Part shown: piece by piece, positions 34,701 to 40,865 of the stretch | Layout: each line of letters opens with the position of its first letter | How positions within the stretch are numbered: position 1 is the stretch's first letter | NCBI GenBank assembly: GCA_029006735.1 | Contig: JAQXGN010000033.1 | Span: 1-43,762 of the forward strand | Direction of reading: 5' to 3' | DNA length: 43,762 nucleotides | DNA from: Caryophanales bacterium | Lineage (GTDB): Bacteria > Bacillota_I > Bacilli_A > RFN20 > CAG-449 | Notes under the pieces: generated by a model | Database searches by the model: none | What the model saw: the letters and a program-made list of their open reading frames with translations, nothing else | What the model was told of the DNA's origin: nothing | Program-made: the position numbers and the translations under genes

Positions 34701-35777
34701 ATATGAACCAAGAGATTCATTAATAACATCGACATCTAATAATGCACAATCTTCTAAGGCATTTAATATTACGTCATCTCTTGCATTGGATTCATAGTCA
34801 GAGAATACTTTCATGAATGCTAATTGAGCTTGTGGTGCAACTCCTTTAAAAGAACCATCTGCTGTATAACCACAAGTAATACCAGAGACGTGAGTACCAT
34901 GGTCTGCTTCAATTGGTAAAGCATCAGCATCCCTATCTGTATAATCAAATTGAAATGGAATTTTTGCTGATTTATAAACATCATCTGCAGTTAATTCCTT
35001 TTTTCCTTTATATACTCTTTTTGCCGCAGATTTATCAATAATCTGAGCGATATCATCCTTTGTATATTTAGGATTTGTTGGAGCAACACTAAATGCTTCA
35101 TGATTATAATCAACACCAGTATCTAATACAGCAACAATCATGCCTTCGCCTTGATATTCTGTATCGTTTTGTAATAGACCAGAATCAATTGGATATTCAC
35201 GATTATCAGTATTTTCTCCTGGTGGCTCGTCTTTTATTTCTTTTGCTTCAACTACTGGTGTAGCATATAGGTTAGCTACATATGCATTTTTAACACCTTT
35301 AACTGACTTGATATCTTCTAAATCTCCGTATTTTGCTTGAACAGAGAATCCATTCATTAATACTGTATAGTTTGAATTAACATCAGTGATTAACTTTTTA
35401 TCAGATAATTTTTTGACTAAATTAGCTTGTGATGCGACTAATTTATTATTTATTTCAATACCTTTACTTGAATTGGTAAATTCTAATAAATCACCAGTAT
35501 GTTTATCATTGTTATAGGAATCAATTTGAGTTGTTCCTTCCATTTCGACAATAACTGTAACTTCTTTATCAATAAGTTTTGATGATTCGATTTTTAATAC
35601 TGTATTTCCAAAGTTCACAGATGTGTCTAATTTATAGTCTCCTACTAATTCGCCGAAGCTTAATTTGCTTTGAGTGTTTTTATTGCTTTTAAGTGCAGAT
35701 TTTGTACAAACTGTAAATCCGCCAATAAACATTGCAGAAGAGAGGGAGATTATTAGACATTTTGTAAATTTTTTCAT
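28704..35777 (-). CDS. Giant S8 subtilisin-like protease with PA, Ig-like and BspA LRR regions
   Basis: 2357 residues from the ATG at 35777 (AAGGAGG upstream). Signal peptide (residues 1-30), an I9-like propeptide (about 50-165), then an S8 catalytic domain with Asp in AVLDTGVDYN (about 217), His in DHGTHVSGI (about 292) and Ser in GTSMSCP (about 626). A protease-associated domain (about 482-575) is inserted between His and Ser, as in lactocepin/C5a peptidase. A fibronectin-like domain follows (about 715-860), Big_2-like Ig domains at about 1155-1225 and 1275-1360, then a long BspA-type leucine-rich region (about 1410-2220; units like IGxxAFxxCxxLTSIxLSxxV). The C-terminus has Pro-Asp-Asn repeats (PDTPNPDQPEIPDNPNPD), KKGCKGS, one membrane helix and KKKK. 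First gene of a three-gene operon; likely surface-attached adhesin-protease. Confidence 0.9.
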   Translation of the reverse strand: MKKFTKCLIISLSSAMFIGGFTVCTKSALKSNKNTQSKLSFGELVGDYKLDTSVNFGNTVLKIESSKLIDKEVTVIVEMEGTTQIDSYNNDKHTGDLLEFTNSSKGIEINNKLVASQANLVKKLSDKKLITDVNSNYTVLMNGFSVQAKYGDLEDIKSVKGVKNAYVANLYATPVVEAKEIKDEPPGENTDNREYPIDSGLLQNDTEYQGEGMIVAVLDTGVDYNHEAFSVAPTNPKYTKDDIAQIIDKSAAKRVYKGKKELTADDVYKSAKIPFQFDYTDRDADALPIEADHGTHVSGITCGYTADGSFKGVAPQAQLAFMKVFSDYESNARDDVILNALEDCALLDVDVINESLGSYCGYSQESELDEEKGEINKKMNQIYKILYEQGVSVNVSAGNDYFQSYGAPDGSNLITNPDSGNVGSPGTYTTALCVASVESKKAPYVEANGNFKMSIVNAFDTNSREYDFIKMVLEKKDISDDSIAEVEYVTVPNLGGKGDYVDLDVKGKIALVKRGTLSFADKIANAAEAGAIGIVIYNNTSGTIRMSCGDNVKIPACSISNAAGMELIKKTNGTLRMSNAFLAEPIMSDFSSLGPAPDLSLKPEVTSCGGDVYSSIIGNRYSRYSGTSMSCPNLSGMSIAIREYVQENWTSITGEDVSTMTKKRVMFLCNQIISSTTELCLDEYGNPYSPRKQGAGVASIRNALAAAAYISCDGTDKVKAELKDDKNKTGVYTIDFNVTNYSNVAKTYDVSNITETETTDADGKTVGLMAKVINPNMTVKVNGVLNNNTKITLSSHETVKVTVTLTLTEEEKEYIDSKFPNGMYVEGFIQLTCEEDNTHLGIPFLAFYGDWLDAPIWDKTYYEIQCDELYTEGWEEKDRLHAAMSASTPFGHYGDIYIVQLGSYAYDQEDYETKIWASEEKAAISIYEDNAIYDFYTVQGGLLRNCEEINMVIRNAETGQIVYEKTTYNNRKDAFYQSTGGTLPWVEDYSLNPFELSLANNAKYTVSFEAKLNYPGAETVQNNVQEFSFYVDYEEPTVQGIKYTKELDPKTNTMRYYADITFYDNRFVMSYVPCIIAGDENKGYSLQMISSNIPVDQKEAGTTTVARLDLTDYMTTITSSATPDTFYVYVDDYALNSGLYYFSLNGAEFEDLTFKDDTITLSVNEVINLNDYVNYEDAMLEGFKWTCSPQSVAKIKDGEVVGLKRGVATITGTTDYGVSIKTQIKVLGPNDEGYVEQPSLPDVEKISYSSFTTLFTYTDNGYPSKIGSVGNSYSSNLSEIKMYPRESVQLNTEFSPWYHNDEDYTIDWVSSNYSVVDVDDNGIVTAQGEGSAFITAYVVKNGKRTRTRSSISITVEKGLITQGAMVMAYKGADADIFITKESGFNYISQSAFSLYDYTPTDDTFILVSIGNDFIKSIFFHPEVEMIGQGAMEKLTALEKVTLPDNIQTIAPYTFNGDINLKEVIINALTTHITSIDHYAFAGCESLPTIDLSSVYNIGDYSFMGCTSLNNIDLSKQQYAGTGSFMNCTSLTNVILSENTYIGTSMFENSGISISEIPTSYIGNRAFYNCHNLTSIHFSSNDVTIGANAFANCENLKSVTFEKGATVRIAKNAFRGTAIESLQLDDVNLIITGSTIMNDTSFNTLTLNGDTTISLNCDSAFANSINFNKVDGTSTKYTIENNIVYSKDETTLILATPNSNLTNLKSTLITIAPGALNGNKSTSLVLPSSVTTIGSFAISGSSITSIDFQNGSVTLEANAFRNATELVTLSNVIFKEVKGNAFNGTKVSELVFDNDVVIPDYAFAYMSSLNKVTFNANATIGDYAFYKAFNEEGGQIIIGDSSEITIGKYAFANSNISSIDLSKAIEIDEYAFNNATKLLVADLSNVNVLKSHVFEGAEALTSVTLSNSVNVLPSYFLKGASSLQSLDLKNVTVLEEYCLSESGITSLDINKVTKINDYALAKSQLTSIDLSKGPELGNYVFASCEKLLSATLINTMEEIPVGTFYLCELLSSINLSNIKVVNDFALANCVALTSGDLSNLTTIGKYGMSGISIQELNLPKVTSIGEFGLYNAQVKVINVPSLIYLHDFALAATRIESINLPSTVEVIGSGAIYACSYLKEIKCDDKLDFQKDGKSWLLDKGVLYIVLPDNTLQVEIYPQKKEDKSYVILDNTSRIEEGAFMNARFIEEVTIPASVKVIGDGAFYDTPSLTHYIFLGDAPTLECFYSSALIEYLNQLPEDSYTQQLKDMYRYSYWASGYFYSNFNDFIGVNDEQKLTITYTWSKKGYDTFVYENYFHIKDALGKPEIPDTPNPDQPEIPDNPNPDKKGCKGSLISITSTILSMSLCGIAIFLKKKKETN

Positions 35778-35812
35778 AATTTTCCTCCTTATCACAAAAT
35801 AAAATCTTGTTA

Positions 35813-35841
35813 ATTATAGAACACATATATTTTATTTACAA
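35813..35841 (-). promoter_or_regulatory. Promoter of the S8 protease operon
   Basis: On the minus strand TTGTAA (35836-35841) and TATAAT (35813-35818) are separated by exactly 17 bases. The -35 hexamer and spacing are the same as in the promoter of the small lipoprotein at 41962. Leader about 30 bases. Confidence 0.7.
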
Positions 35842-35941
35842 TAAAACAAACTAAAAAAGTGATTTTCTTCTTTTGAAAATAGTTTCATTGAAAATAAAAA
35901 ATAAAACAAAATTGAAAAGCAATGAAAAAAACAATTATTTC

Positions 35942-35970
35942 TTGACTATTATATAAAAAAGTAAGATAAT
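35942..35970 (+). promoter_or_regulatory. Promoter of the arsR-zntA operon
   Basis: TTGACT at 35942-35947, 17 bases, GATAAT at 35965-35970; the predicted start falls at about 35977, within the palindromic operator. Confidence 0.72.
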
Positions 35971-35976
35971 TATAGC

Positions 35977-35996
35977 ATATGCGTATATACGCATAT
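35977..35996. promoter_or_regulatory. 20-bp perfect palindrome, ArsR-type operator
   Basis: ATATGCGTATATACGCATAT is its own reverse complement. It starts 6 bases after the -10 and ends 19 bases before the regulator ATG. ArsR/SmtB repressors use AT-rich dyads at this position, so autorepression is likely (inference from family and location). Confidence 0.75.
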
Positions 35997-36015
35997 ATTA
36001 ATAAAAGGAGATAAT

Positions 36016-36312
36016 ATGAAGGAATTTGATCAAGACGAATTATTGCTTAGAACTGCAGAATTTTATAAGGCATTATCTGATTATTCTCGATTTAAAATCG
36101 TATATTCATTAATGAATGGAGAAAAATGTGTTGGTGATATTGAAAAGGAAGTTGAAATGTCCCAAACAGCAGTATCCTATCAATTGAAATTACTTAGACA
36201 AATGCATTTAGTTAAATATAGAAGAAAAGGACAAAATGTTTTATATTCCATTGATGATCAACATGTCCTCGATATTATTAATTTGACTTTAACACATATT
36301 AAGGAGGATTAG
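36016..36312 (+). CDS. ArsR/SmtB-family metal-sensing repressor
   Basis: 98 residues with a winged helix (recognition part SQTAVSYQLKLLRQM). The C-terminal helix has D-x-H-x10-H-x2-E (DDQHVLDIINLTLTHIKE), the complete alpha-5 metal-site pattern of SmtB/CzrA, which sense zinc or cobalt. There is a Cys in EKCVGDI (the alpha-3 region where CadC has a soft-metal site), but the other CadC ligands are not obvious, so zinc is the better guess. Behind the palindrome at 35977-35996 and just upstream of the exporter, whose ribosome site lies within this gene's last codons. Confidence 0.9.
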   Translation: MKEFDQDELLLRTAEFYKALSDYSRFKIVYSLMNGEKCVGDIEKEVEMSQTAVSYQLKLLRQMHLVKYRRKGQNVLYSIDDQHVLDIINLTLTHIKED

Positions 36313-36315
36313 TTT

Positions 36316-38736
36316 ATGAATAATAGACATCATCAACATAAGCATAATCATGATTGTGAATATCATAAACACCATCATCATGACGAAGAAGAATGTTGCT
36401 ATGAACATCATCACCATCATGAGGAGGAATGTAGTTGCCATAACCATCAACATGAAAATGATGAAGAATGTGAGTGTCATGATCATCACCATCATTATGA
36501 AGATAATATAGAACATCATGAAATTGATGAAGAAATTAATGATAAAAATGTTATTATTTCTGAATTTCAATTTGAAGAAATCGATTGTCCAAATTGTGCA
36601 AATAAAATTGAGATTGTTTTAAATAAACACAAGGATATTATTGAAGCAAGTGTGATATTTTTAGACAAAAAGATAAGAGTAAAACATCAAAAAAACATTG
36701 ATGCAAAAGTGATAGTAAAAAATATTTTAAAAGAAACTGAACCAGATGCTTATTTAGTAGAAGAAAATGAAAAACAAGAGGGATTTTATAGAAAAAAAGA
36801 ACATAAAATAATTATTAAACGAGTGCTTTTTATACTTGGTGTTATTTTATTTGTAATAGGTTGTGTTATATTGCATTTAGGCGATGAAACAATAAATAAT
36901 AATTTAGGAACTAAACCAATAATACAAGGTAACATGTATTTAATCTTACTTTATGTTTCGTTTATTGGTTCATATGTTTTCTTAGCTTATGATGTAATAT
37001 ATAAATCAATTAATGGAATTATTCATAAGGATGTATTTAATGAATCATTATTAATGGTTATTGCTTCTTTAGGAGCGATTGTTTTAAGTATTATCTCACC
37101 AGAAAAAGAATTCTTTGAAGGATGCGCGGTTATTCTTTTTTACAAAATAGGTGAGTTTTTGCAAGAAAAAGCCACTGAATCAACTACTTCAGCTATTAAA
37201 GGATTATTAGAGATTAAAGTTGATACCGTAACTTTAGTTGATGGAACCATTAAAGCAATTAAGGATGTTCATATTGGTGAAAAGTTAATAATAAAAGTTG
37301 GAGAAAGAGTAGCGTTAGATGGTGTTCTTCTTTCAAATGAAGCAAATATTGATATGCGTACATTAACAGGAGAATCTGTTCCTGTTTTAGTAAGAAAAGG
37401 AGAAGAAATTTTATCCGGATCTATAAACATGTCAAATGTTATTGAATTAGAAGTAACTAGAGAAAACGAGAATTCGACAATAACAAAAGTAAAAAAACTA
37501 GTTCAAGAAGCTAGTAGTAAAAAATCTAAATCAGAACAATTTATCGCTAAATTTGCTCGTATCTATACTCCAATAGTTTTATTGATAGCAATATTTGTAG
37601 GCGTATTGGAAGGTTTTACAGGCATAGGTTTAGATTCTAATTTACCTAGAGTTCAATCTACTCTAAATAATGTTTTCTCGATATTAGTAATATCTTGCCC
37701 TTGCTCATTAGTTATCTCGATTCCTTTAGCATATTTTGCAGGAATGGGTAATTCTTCTAAACATGGCATTTTGATAAAAGGTGGTAATTATTTAGAAGCA
37801 TTGACTAATGTAAAAGAAATAGTTTTTGATAAAACAGGAACTATTACAAAAGGAAACTTCAAAGTGGTTGATATTTGCCCTAATGGAATTACAAAAGAAG
37901 AACTACTAGAGCTTGCTTCTTCAGTTGAACAATATTCTTCTCATCCAATCGCTCAATCAATATTATTAGAGTTTGGTCAGAATAAAATAGAATTATCAAA
38001 TGATGTTAGTATTGAAGAAATATCTGGTGAAGGAATTAAAATGATTTGCGACAAGGAAGTAACATTAGTGGGTAATGAGAAGCTAATGAATAGATTCGGA
38101 ATTGATTTTATTATAAATAATGAAGTTGGATCCATTTTGTATGTTGCTAAAAATAATATATTTTTAGGATCAATTGCTGTTCGAGATGAAATAAAAGATA
38201 ATTCATATAAATTATTTAATAAATTAAATAAGAAGCATATTAATACAACTATGCTTACTGGTGATAAAAGGGATTTTGCTCAATTTGTTGCAAATGAGGT
38301 AGGAATTAAAGAAGTTCATTATGAGTTATTACCTCAAGAAAAATATGCAATTCTAGAAGATAAAATTAGTAAAAAGACTGGTACTATTGTTTATGTTGGT
38401 GATGGGATTAACGATACTCCTTCTTTATCTAGAGCAGATGTAGGTATAGCCTTAGGAGGAATTGGATCAGATTCGGCTAAAGAAGTAGCTGATGTAGTAA
38501 TAATGAATGATGATATTGACAAAGTAGATACAATCATAAATATTTCAAAAAATACGAAAAAAATAATTTACGAAAACGTAATATTTATCATCGCAATGAA
38601 AATAATAGCGTTAGTTGTTTCAAGTGCAGGATGGCTTGGTTCATATGCAATGTTATTGTCTATATTTGCTGATGTAGGTGTTTGTTTATTATGTATATTA
38701 AATTCATTAAGAGTTCTATATCATAAAGTAAAATAG
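36316..38736 (+). CDS. zntA: PIB-type Zn/Cd-exporting ATPase with His-rich N-terminus
   Basis: 806 residues. The first ~75 residues contain about 25 His and 7 Cys in clusters (HHHH, HHHHH, CSC, CEC). Then a heavy-metal-associated domain with CPNCANKI (Cys about 91), membrane helices, the ion-binding SCPCSLVIS (about 460), phosphorylation DKTGT (about 504), the SSHPIA motif (about 542), GDGINDTP (about 695) and a final helix ADVGVCLLCILNSLRVL typical of PIB-2 Zn/Cd/Pb pumps. Exports divalent soft metals using ATP. Pairing with an alpha-5-type ArsR repressor supports zinc. AAGGAGG lies inside the end of the repressor gene. Confidence 0.92.
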   Translation: MNNRHHQHKHNHDCEYHKHHHHDEEECCYEHHHHHEEECSCHNHQHENDEECECHDHHHHYEDNIEHHEIDEEINDKNVIISEFQFEEIDCPNCANKIEIVLNKHKDIIEASVIFLDKKIRVKHQKNIDAKVIVKNILKETEPDAYLVEENEKQEGFYRKKEHKIIIKRVLFILGVILFVIGCVILHLGDETINNNLGTKPIIQGNMYLILLYVSFIGSYVFLAYDVIYKSINGIIHKDVFNESLLMVIASLGAIVLSIISPEKEFFEGCAVILFYKIGEFLQEKATESTTSAIKGLLEIKVDTVTLVDGTIKAIKDVHIGEKLIIKVGERVALDGVLLSNEANIDMRTLTGESVPVLVRKGEEILSGSINMSNVIELEVTRENENSTITKVKKLVQEASSKKSKSEQFIAKFARIYTPIVLLIAIFVGVLEGFTGIGLDSNLPRVQSTLNNVFSILVISCPCSLVISIPLAYFAGMGNSSKHGILIKGGNYLEALTNVKEIVFDKTGTITKGNFKVVDICPNGITKEELLELASSVEQYSSHPIAQSILLEFGQNKIELSNDVSIEEISGEGIKMICDKEVTLVGNEKLMNRFGIDFIINNEVGSILYVAKNNIFLGSIAVRDEIKDNSYKLFNKLNKKHINTTMLTGDKRDFAQFVANEVGIKEVHYELLPQEKYAILEDKISKKTGTIVYVGDGINDTPSLSRADVGIALGGIGSDSAKEVADVVIMNDDIDKVDTIINISKNTKKIIYENVIFIIAMKIIALVVSSAGWLGSYAMLLSIFADVGVCLLCILNSLRVLYHKVK

Positions 38737-38763
38737 ATATTTTATGAAGAATAAAAAATGCTC

Positions 38764-38792
38764 TTGCGGGTCAGTAACCTATTTGTTATAAT
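38764..38792 (+). promoter_or_regulatory. Promoter of the mntP riboswitch transcript
   Basis: TTGCGG (38764-38769), 17 bases, TATAAT (38787-38792). The predicted start at about 38800 coincides with the 5' side of aptamer stem P1. Confidence 0.65.
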
Positions 38793-38799
38793 CAAACTC

Positions 38800-38890
38800 G
38801 TATAAGAGAGTAGTTAGCTTAGAAATAAGCGATTGGCCTACATGCTGGAAGAAAAAATCCAGGTTCAATCTTAATTAACAAGACTTATGC
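38800..38890 (+). ncRNA. yybP-ykoY manganese riboswitch (compact)
   Basis: P1 forms between GTATAAG (38800-38806) and CTTATGC (38884-38890). The conserved loop GAGTAG follows P1, and the 3' strand reads TTAACAAGAC, matching the family's UUAGCAAGAC before P1. Other stems: P2 GCTTA-GAAA-TAAGC, P3 GATTG/CAATC, and an outer CTGGA/TCCAG hairpin. The usual P4 hairpin between P3 and the 3' strand is not seen. Family: manganese-sensing ON switch, often upstream of mntP, as here. Confidence 0.85.
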
Positions 38891-38927
38891 TAAAGTAATT
38901 TTTGCTTTAGTGTAAGTCTTTATTTTT
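38880..38927 (+). terminator. Riboswitch expression-platform terminator
   Basis: Stem AAGACTTATGCTAAAG / CTTTAGTGTAAGTCTT (38880-38895 with 38905-38920), 14-15 pairs, followed by TATTTTT. Its 5' half is the 3' half of aptamer P1, so metal-stabilised P1 should prevent termination. Confidence 0.9.
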
Positions 38928-38973
38928 ACTCTTGATACATATAATTATTATTGATTTTTACGGAGAAAAGATT

Positions 38974-39618
38974 ATGGGATTTATAAATGTTATCACTGCG
39001 ATTGGATTAGGCATAGGACTAGCAATGGATGCATGTGCTGTTTCTATGAGTAATGGCTTATCAGAACCAAATATGAAATTAAGAAAGATTTTTTTGATCG
39101 CCTCATTTTTTGGCTTTTTTCAAATGATTATGCCAGTTTTTGGATATTTAGGTGTGACATTATTAAATACTTTATTTGAAAAGTATATTCAAATATTTGA
39201 GTATTGCGTTCCTTGGATTGCTTTAATCATATTAGGGTTTTTAGGAATTAAGATGTTAGTAGAAGGAATTAAAGAAGGCAAAGAAAATGTTAATGAAGAA
39301 AAAGAGAAGAAATCTTTAACAATCGGAGTTTTATTTGTTCAAGCTATTGCAACATCAATTGACGCTTTAAGTGTTGGAATTATTTATGGAGAAACTCCTG
39401 CTTTAGAAGCATATATAACATTTGCGATTGTTGGTGTAGTGACATTTGCTATTTCTGTAGGAGCAATTTTCATTGGTAAAAAGTTTGGTACAATCTTCTC
39501 AAATAAAGCGACAATTGCTGGAGGAATCATTCTTTGCGCGATTGGTATTGAAATATTTTTTACCCATTGGAGCGATGTTGTTGGTTCCATTCAAGCAATT
39601 CGATCATTATTTTTATAA
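38974..39618 (+). CDS. mntP: Manganese exporter MntP
   Basis: 214 residues from the ATG at 38974 (GGAGA 8-10 bases upstream; the in-frame ATG at 38932 lies at the foot of the terminator). Six membrane helices in two inverted halves, each with the family's Asp motif: GLAMDACAVSMSNG and ATSIDALSVGI. A short acidic/basic loop (KEGKENVNEEKEKK) separates the halves. Exports Mn2+, matching the riboswitch control. Ends before a terminator at 39628. Confidence 0.93.
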   Translation: MGFINVITAIGLGIGLAMDACAVSMSNGLSEPNMKLRKIFLIASFFGFFQMIMPVFGYLGVTLLNTLFEKYIQIFEYCVPWIALIILGFLGIKMLVEGIKEGKENVNEEKEKKSLTIGVLFVQAIATSIDALSVGIIYGETPALEAYITFAIVGVVTFAISVGAIFIGKKFGTIFSNKATIAGGIILCAIGIEIFFTHWSDVVGSIQAIRSLFL

Positions 39619-39627
39619 ATATAAAAT

Positions 39628-39658
39628 GGCCATTTTTAAAGAAAAAATGGTCTTTTTT
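39628..39658 (+). terminator. Terminator of mntP
   Basis: Stem GGCCATTTTT/AAAAATGGTC (one wobble) followed by six T. Confidence 0.85.
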
Positions 39659-39767
39659 GATTATTCTACATATGAGCGATATTTCTTATATTGCATTTTT
39701 CTTTATGTAGTATTATAAATTTATGTATAGATTTTCATTATTATAATATAAGAAAGTGTGGGTAATT

Positions 39768-40229
39768 ATGCAAAATAGAGATTTATCAAGTACCCTTGTT
39801 GATCTGAGGAAAACTAGGGGGATAACGCAAGTTGAGTTAGGAAAGCATTTAGGAGTTACCAATAAAACTATTTCTAAATGGGAAAATGGTGTTTTTCTTC
39901 CAGATATATTATATTTAACTGCTATTGCTGATTTTTATGGCATAACAGTTGATAATCTCCTTCGTGGAAATTGTTTTAATAATGAAAATAGAGTTATTGA
40001 AAAGAAAGAACCTAAATATCTTCGTGTTTTAGATAATGTTGAGTTTGGCTATATTTTAATTTTTGATATTGTGCTTACTATTTTTAATATTGATTTTTTA
40101 GTTGAACATCATTATCTATGTTTTCTTAATGGGGTATTTATTCTATTATTATTAGGATTTCATATCTTTAAATTTGTAAAAAAGAGAAAAAATAAGATAA
40201 AAATCTATAAAAAACAAAGAGGCAAATAA
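39768..40229 (+). CDS. XRE-family regulator with two C-terminal membrane helices
   Basis: 153 residues from the ATG at 39768 (a GTG at 39756 is an alternative; neither has a strong ribosome site). Residues about 6-63 are an HTH (TLVDLRKTRGITQVELGKHLGVTNKTISKWENGVFLPD). After a charged linker, residues about 95-113 and 120-138 are hydrophobic (YILIFDIVLTIFNIDFLV, CFLNGVFILLLLGFHIF), ending in a very basic tail. Membrane-tethered XRE regulators of this layout are common in Bacillota, usually of unknown signal. A 19-bp palindrome follows 22 bases after the stop. Confidence 0.82.
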   Translation: MQNRDLSSTLVDLRKTRGITQVELGKHLGVTNKTISKWENGVFLPDILYLTAIADFYGITVDNLLRGNCFNNENRVIEKKEPKYLRVLDNVEFGYILIFDIVLTIFNIDFLVEHHYLCFLNGVFILLLLGFHIFKFVKKRKNKIKIYKKQRGK

Positions 40230-40250
40230 TAAAATAATTTATTATTAGAG

Positions 40251-40269
40251 AATAAATCATTGATTTATT
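40251..40269. promoter_or_regulatory. 19-bp perfect palindrome upstream of yfcE-asnA
   Basis: AATAAATCA-T-TGATTTATT, 9-bp arms. Lies between the XRE gene and the yfcE-asnA genes, 44 bases before the yfcE start. A binding site for the preceding XRE protein is a plausible but untested guess; there is no T-run, so it is not a normal terminator. Confidence 0.5.
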
Positions 40270-40312
40270 GAAAATACTATTTAAAATATTTTATAAAAAG
40301 GAGCACTTTTTT

Positions 40313-40849
40313 ATGAAATATTTAATCTGTTCTGATGTACATGGATCAATTGATTCTTTTAGTAAAGTAGTTGAACTATTTAAGTCTAATAATTTTGACA
40401 AATTAATTATATTAGGCGATTTATTATATCATGGACCAAGAAATGATATTCCTTTTGGTTATGCTCCTAAAGAAGTGATTAAACTAGCAAATTCATTAAA
40501 AGAGAAAATAATTATGGTAAAAGGAAATTGTGAAGCAGAAGTTGATCAAATGGTCCTGGATTTTCATATTTTCAATAAGAAAAAATTAGTAATTAATAAA
40601 CGTAATTTTTATTTAGTTCACGGTCATCATTTAGATAAATATTACAATGAGTATAAAAAAGATGATGTTGTTTTATATGGCCATACTCATGTATCTAAAT
40701 TTGAAAAGATTAATGATGTATTTTATATAAATCCAGGTTCAATAACTTTACCAAAAGAAAATACAAAAAAAAGCTGTATTTCATTGGACAACAATGTATT
40801 GATGTTAATGAATTTAGATGGTTCTATAATAGAAAAATATTCTATTTAG
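40313..40849 (+). CDS. yfcE: YfcE-like phosphodiesterase
   Basis: 178 residues from the ATG at 40313 with AAAAGGAG upstream (an upstream TTG reading lacks a site). Calcineurin-like metallophosphoesterase with the metal-binding blocks SDVHGS, LGDLLYHGPRN, VKGNCEAE, VHGHH and YGHTHVS in order. The YfcE/MJ0936 group hydrolyses phosphodiesters in vitro with Mn2+; the natural substrate is unknown. 16 bases before asnA, so probably cotranscribed. Confidence 0.88.
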   Translation: MKYLICSDVHGSIDSFSKVVELFKSNNFDKLIILGDLLYHGPRNDIPFGYAPKEVIKLANSLKEKIIMVKGNCEAEVDQMVLDFHIFNKKKLVINKRNFYLVHGHHLDKYYNEYKKDDVVLYGHTHVSKFEKINDVFYINPGSITLPKENTKKSCISLDNNVLMLMNLDGSIIEKYSI

Positions 40850-40865
40850 TGAGGAGTGATTTTTT

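Noticed and set aside
36289-36570. Minus-strand Met/Phe-rich open frame
   Set aside because: It is the complement of the His codons (CAT/CAC) of the zinc ATPase tail, which read as ATG/GTG; a composition artefact.
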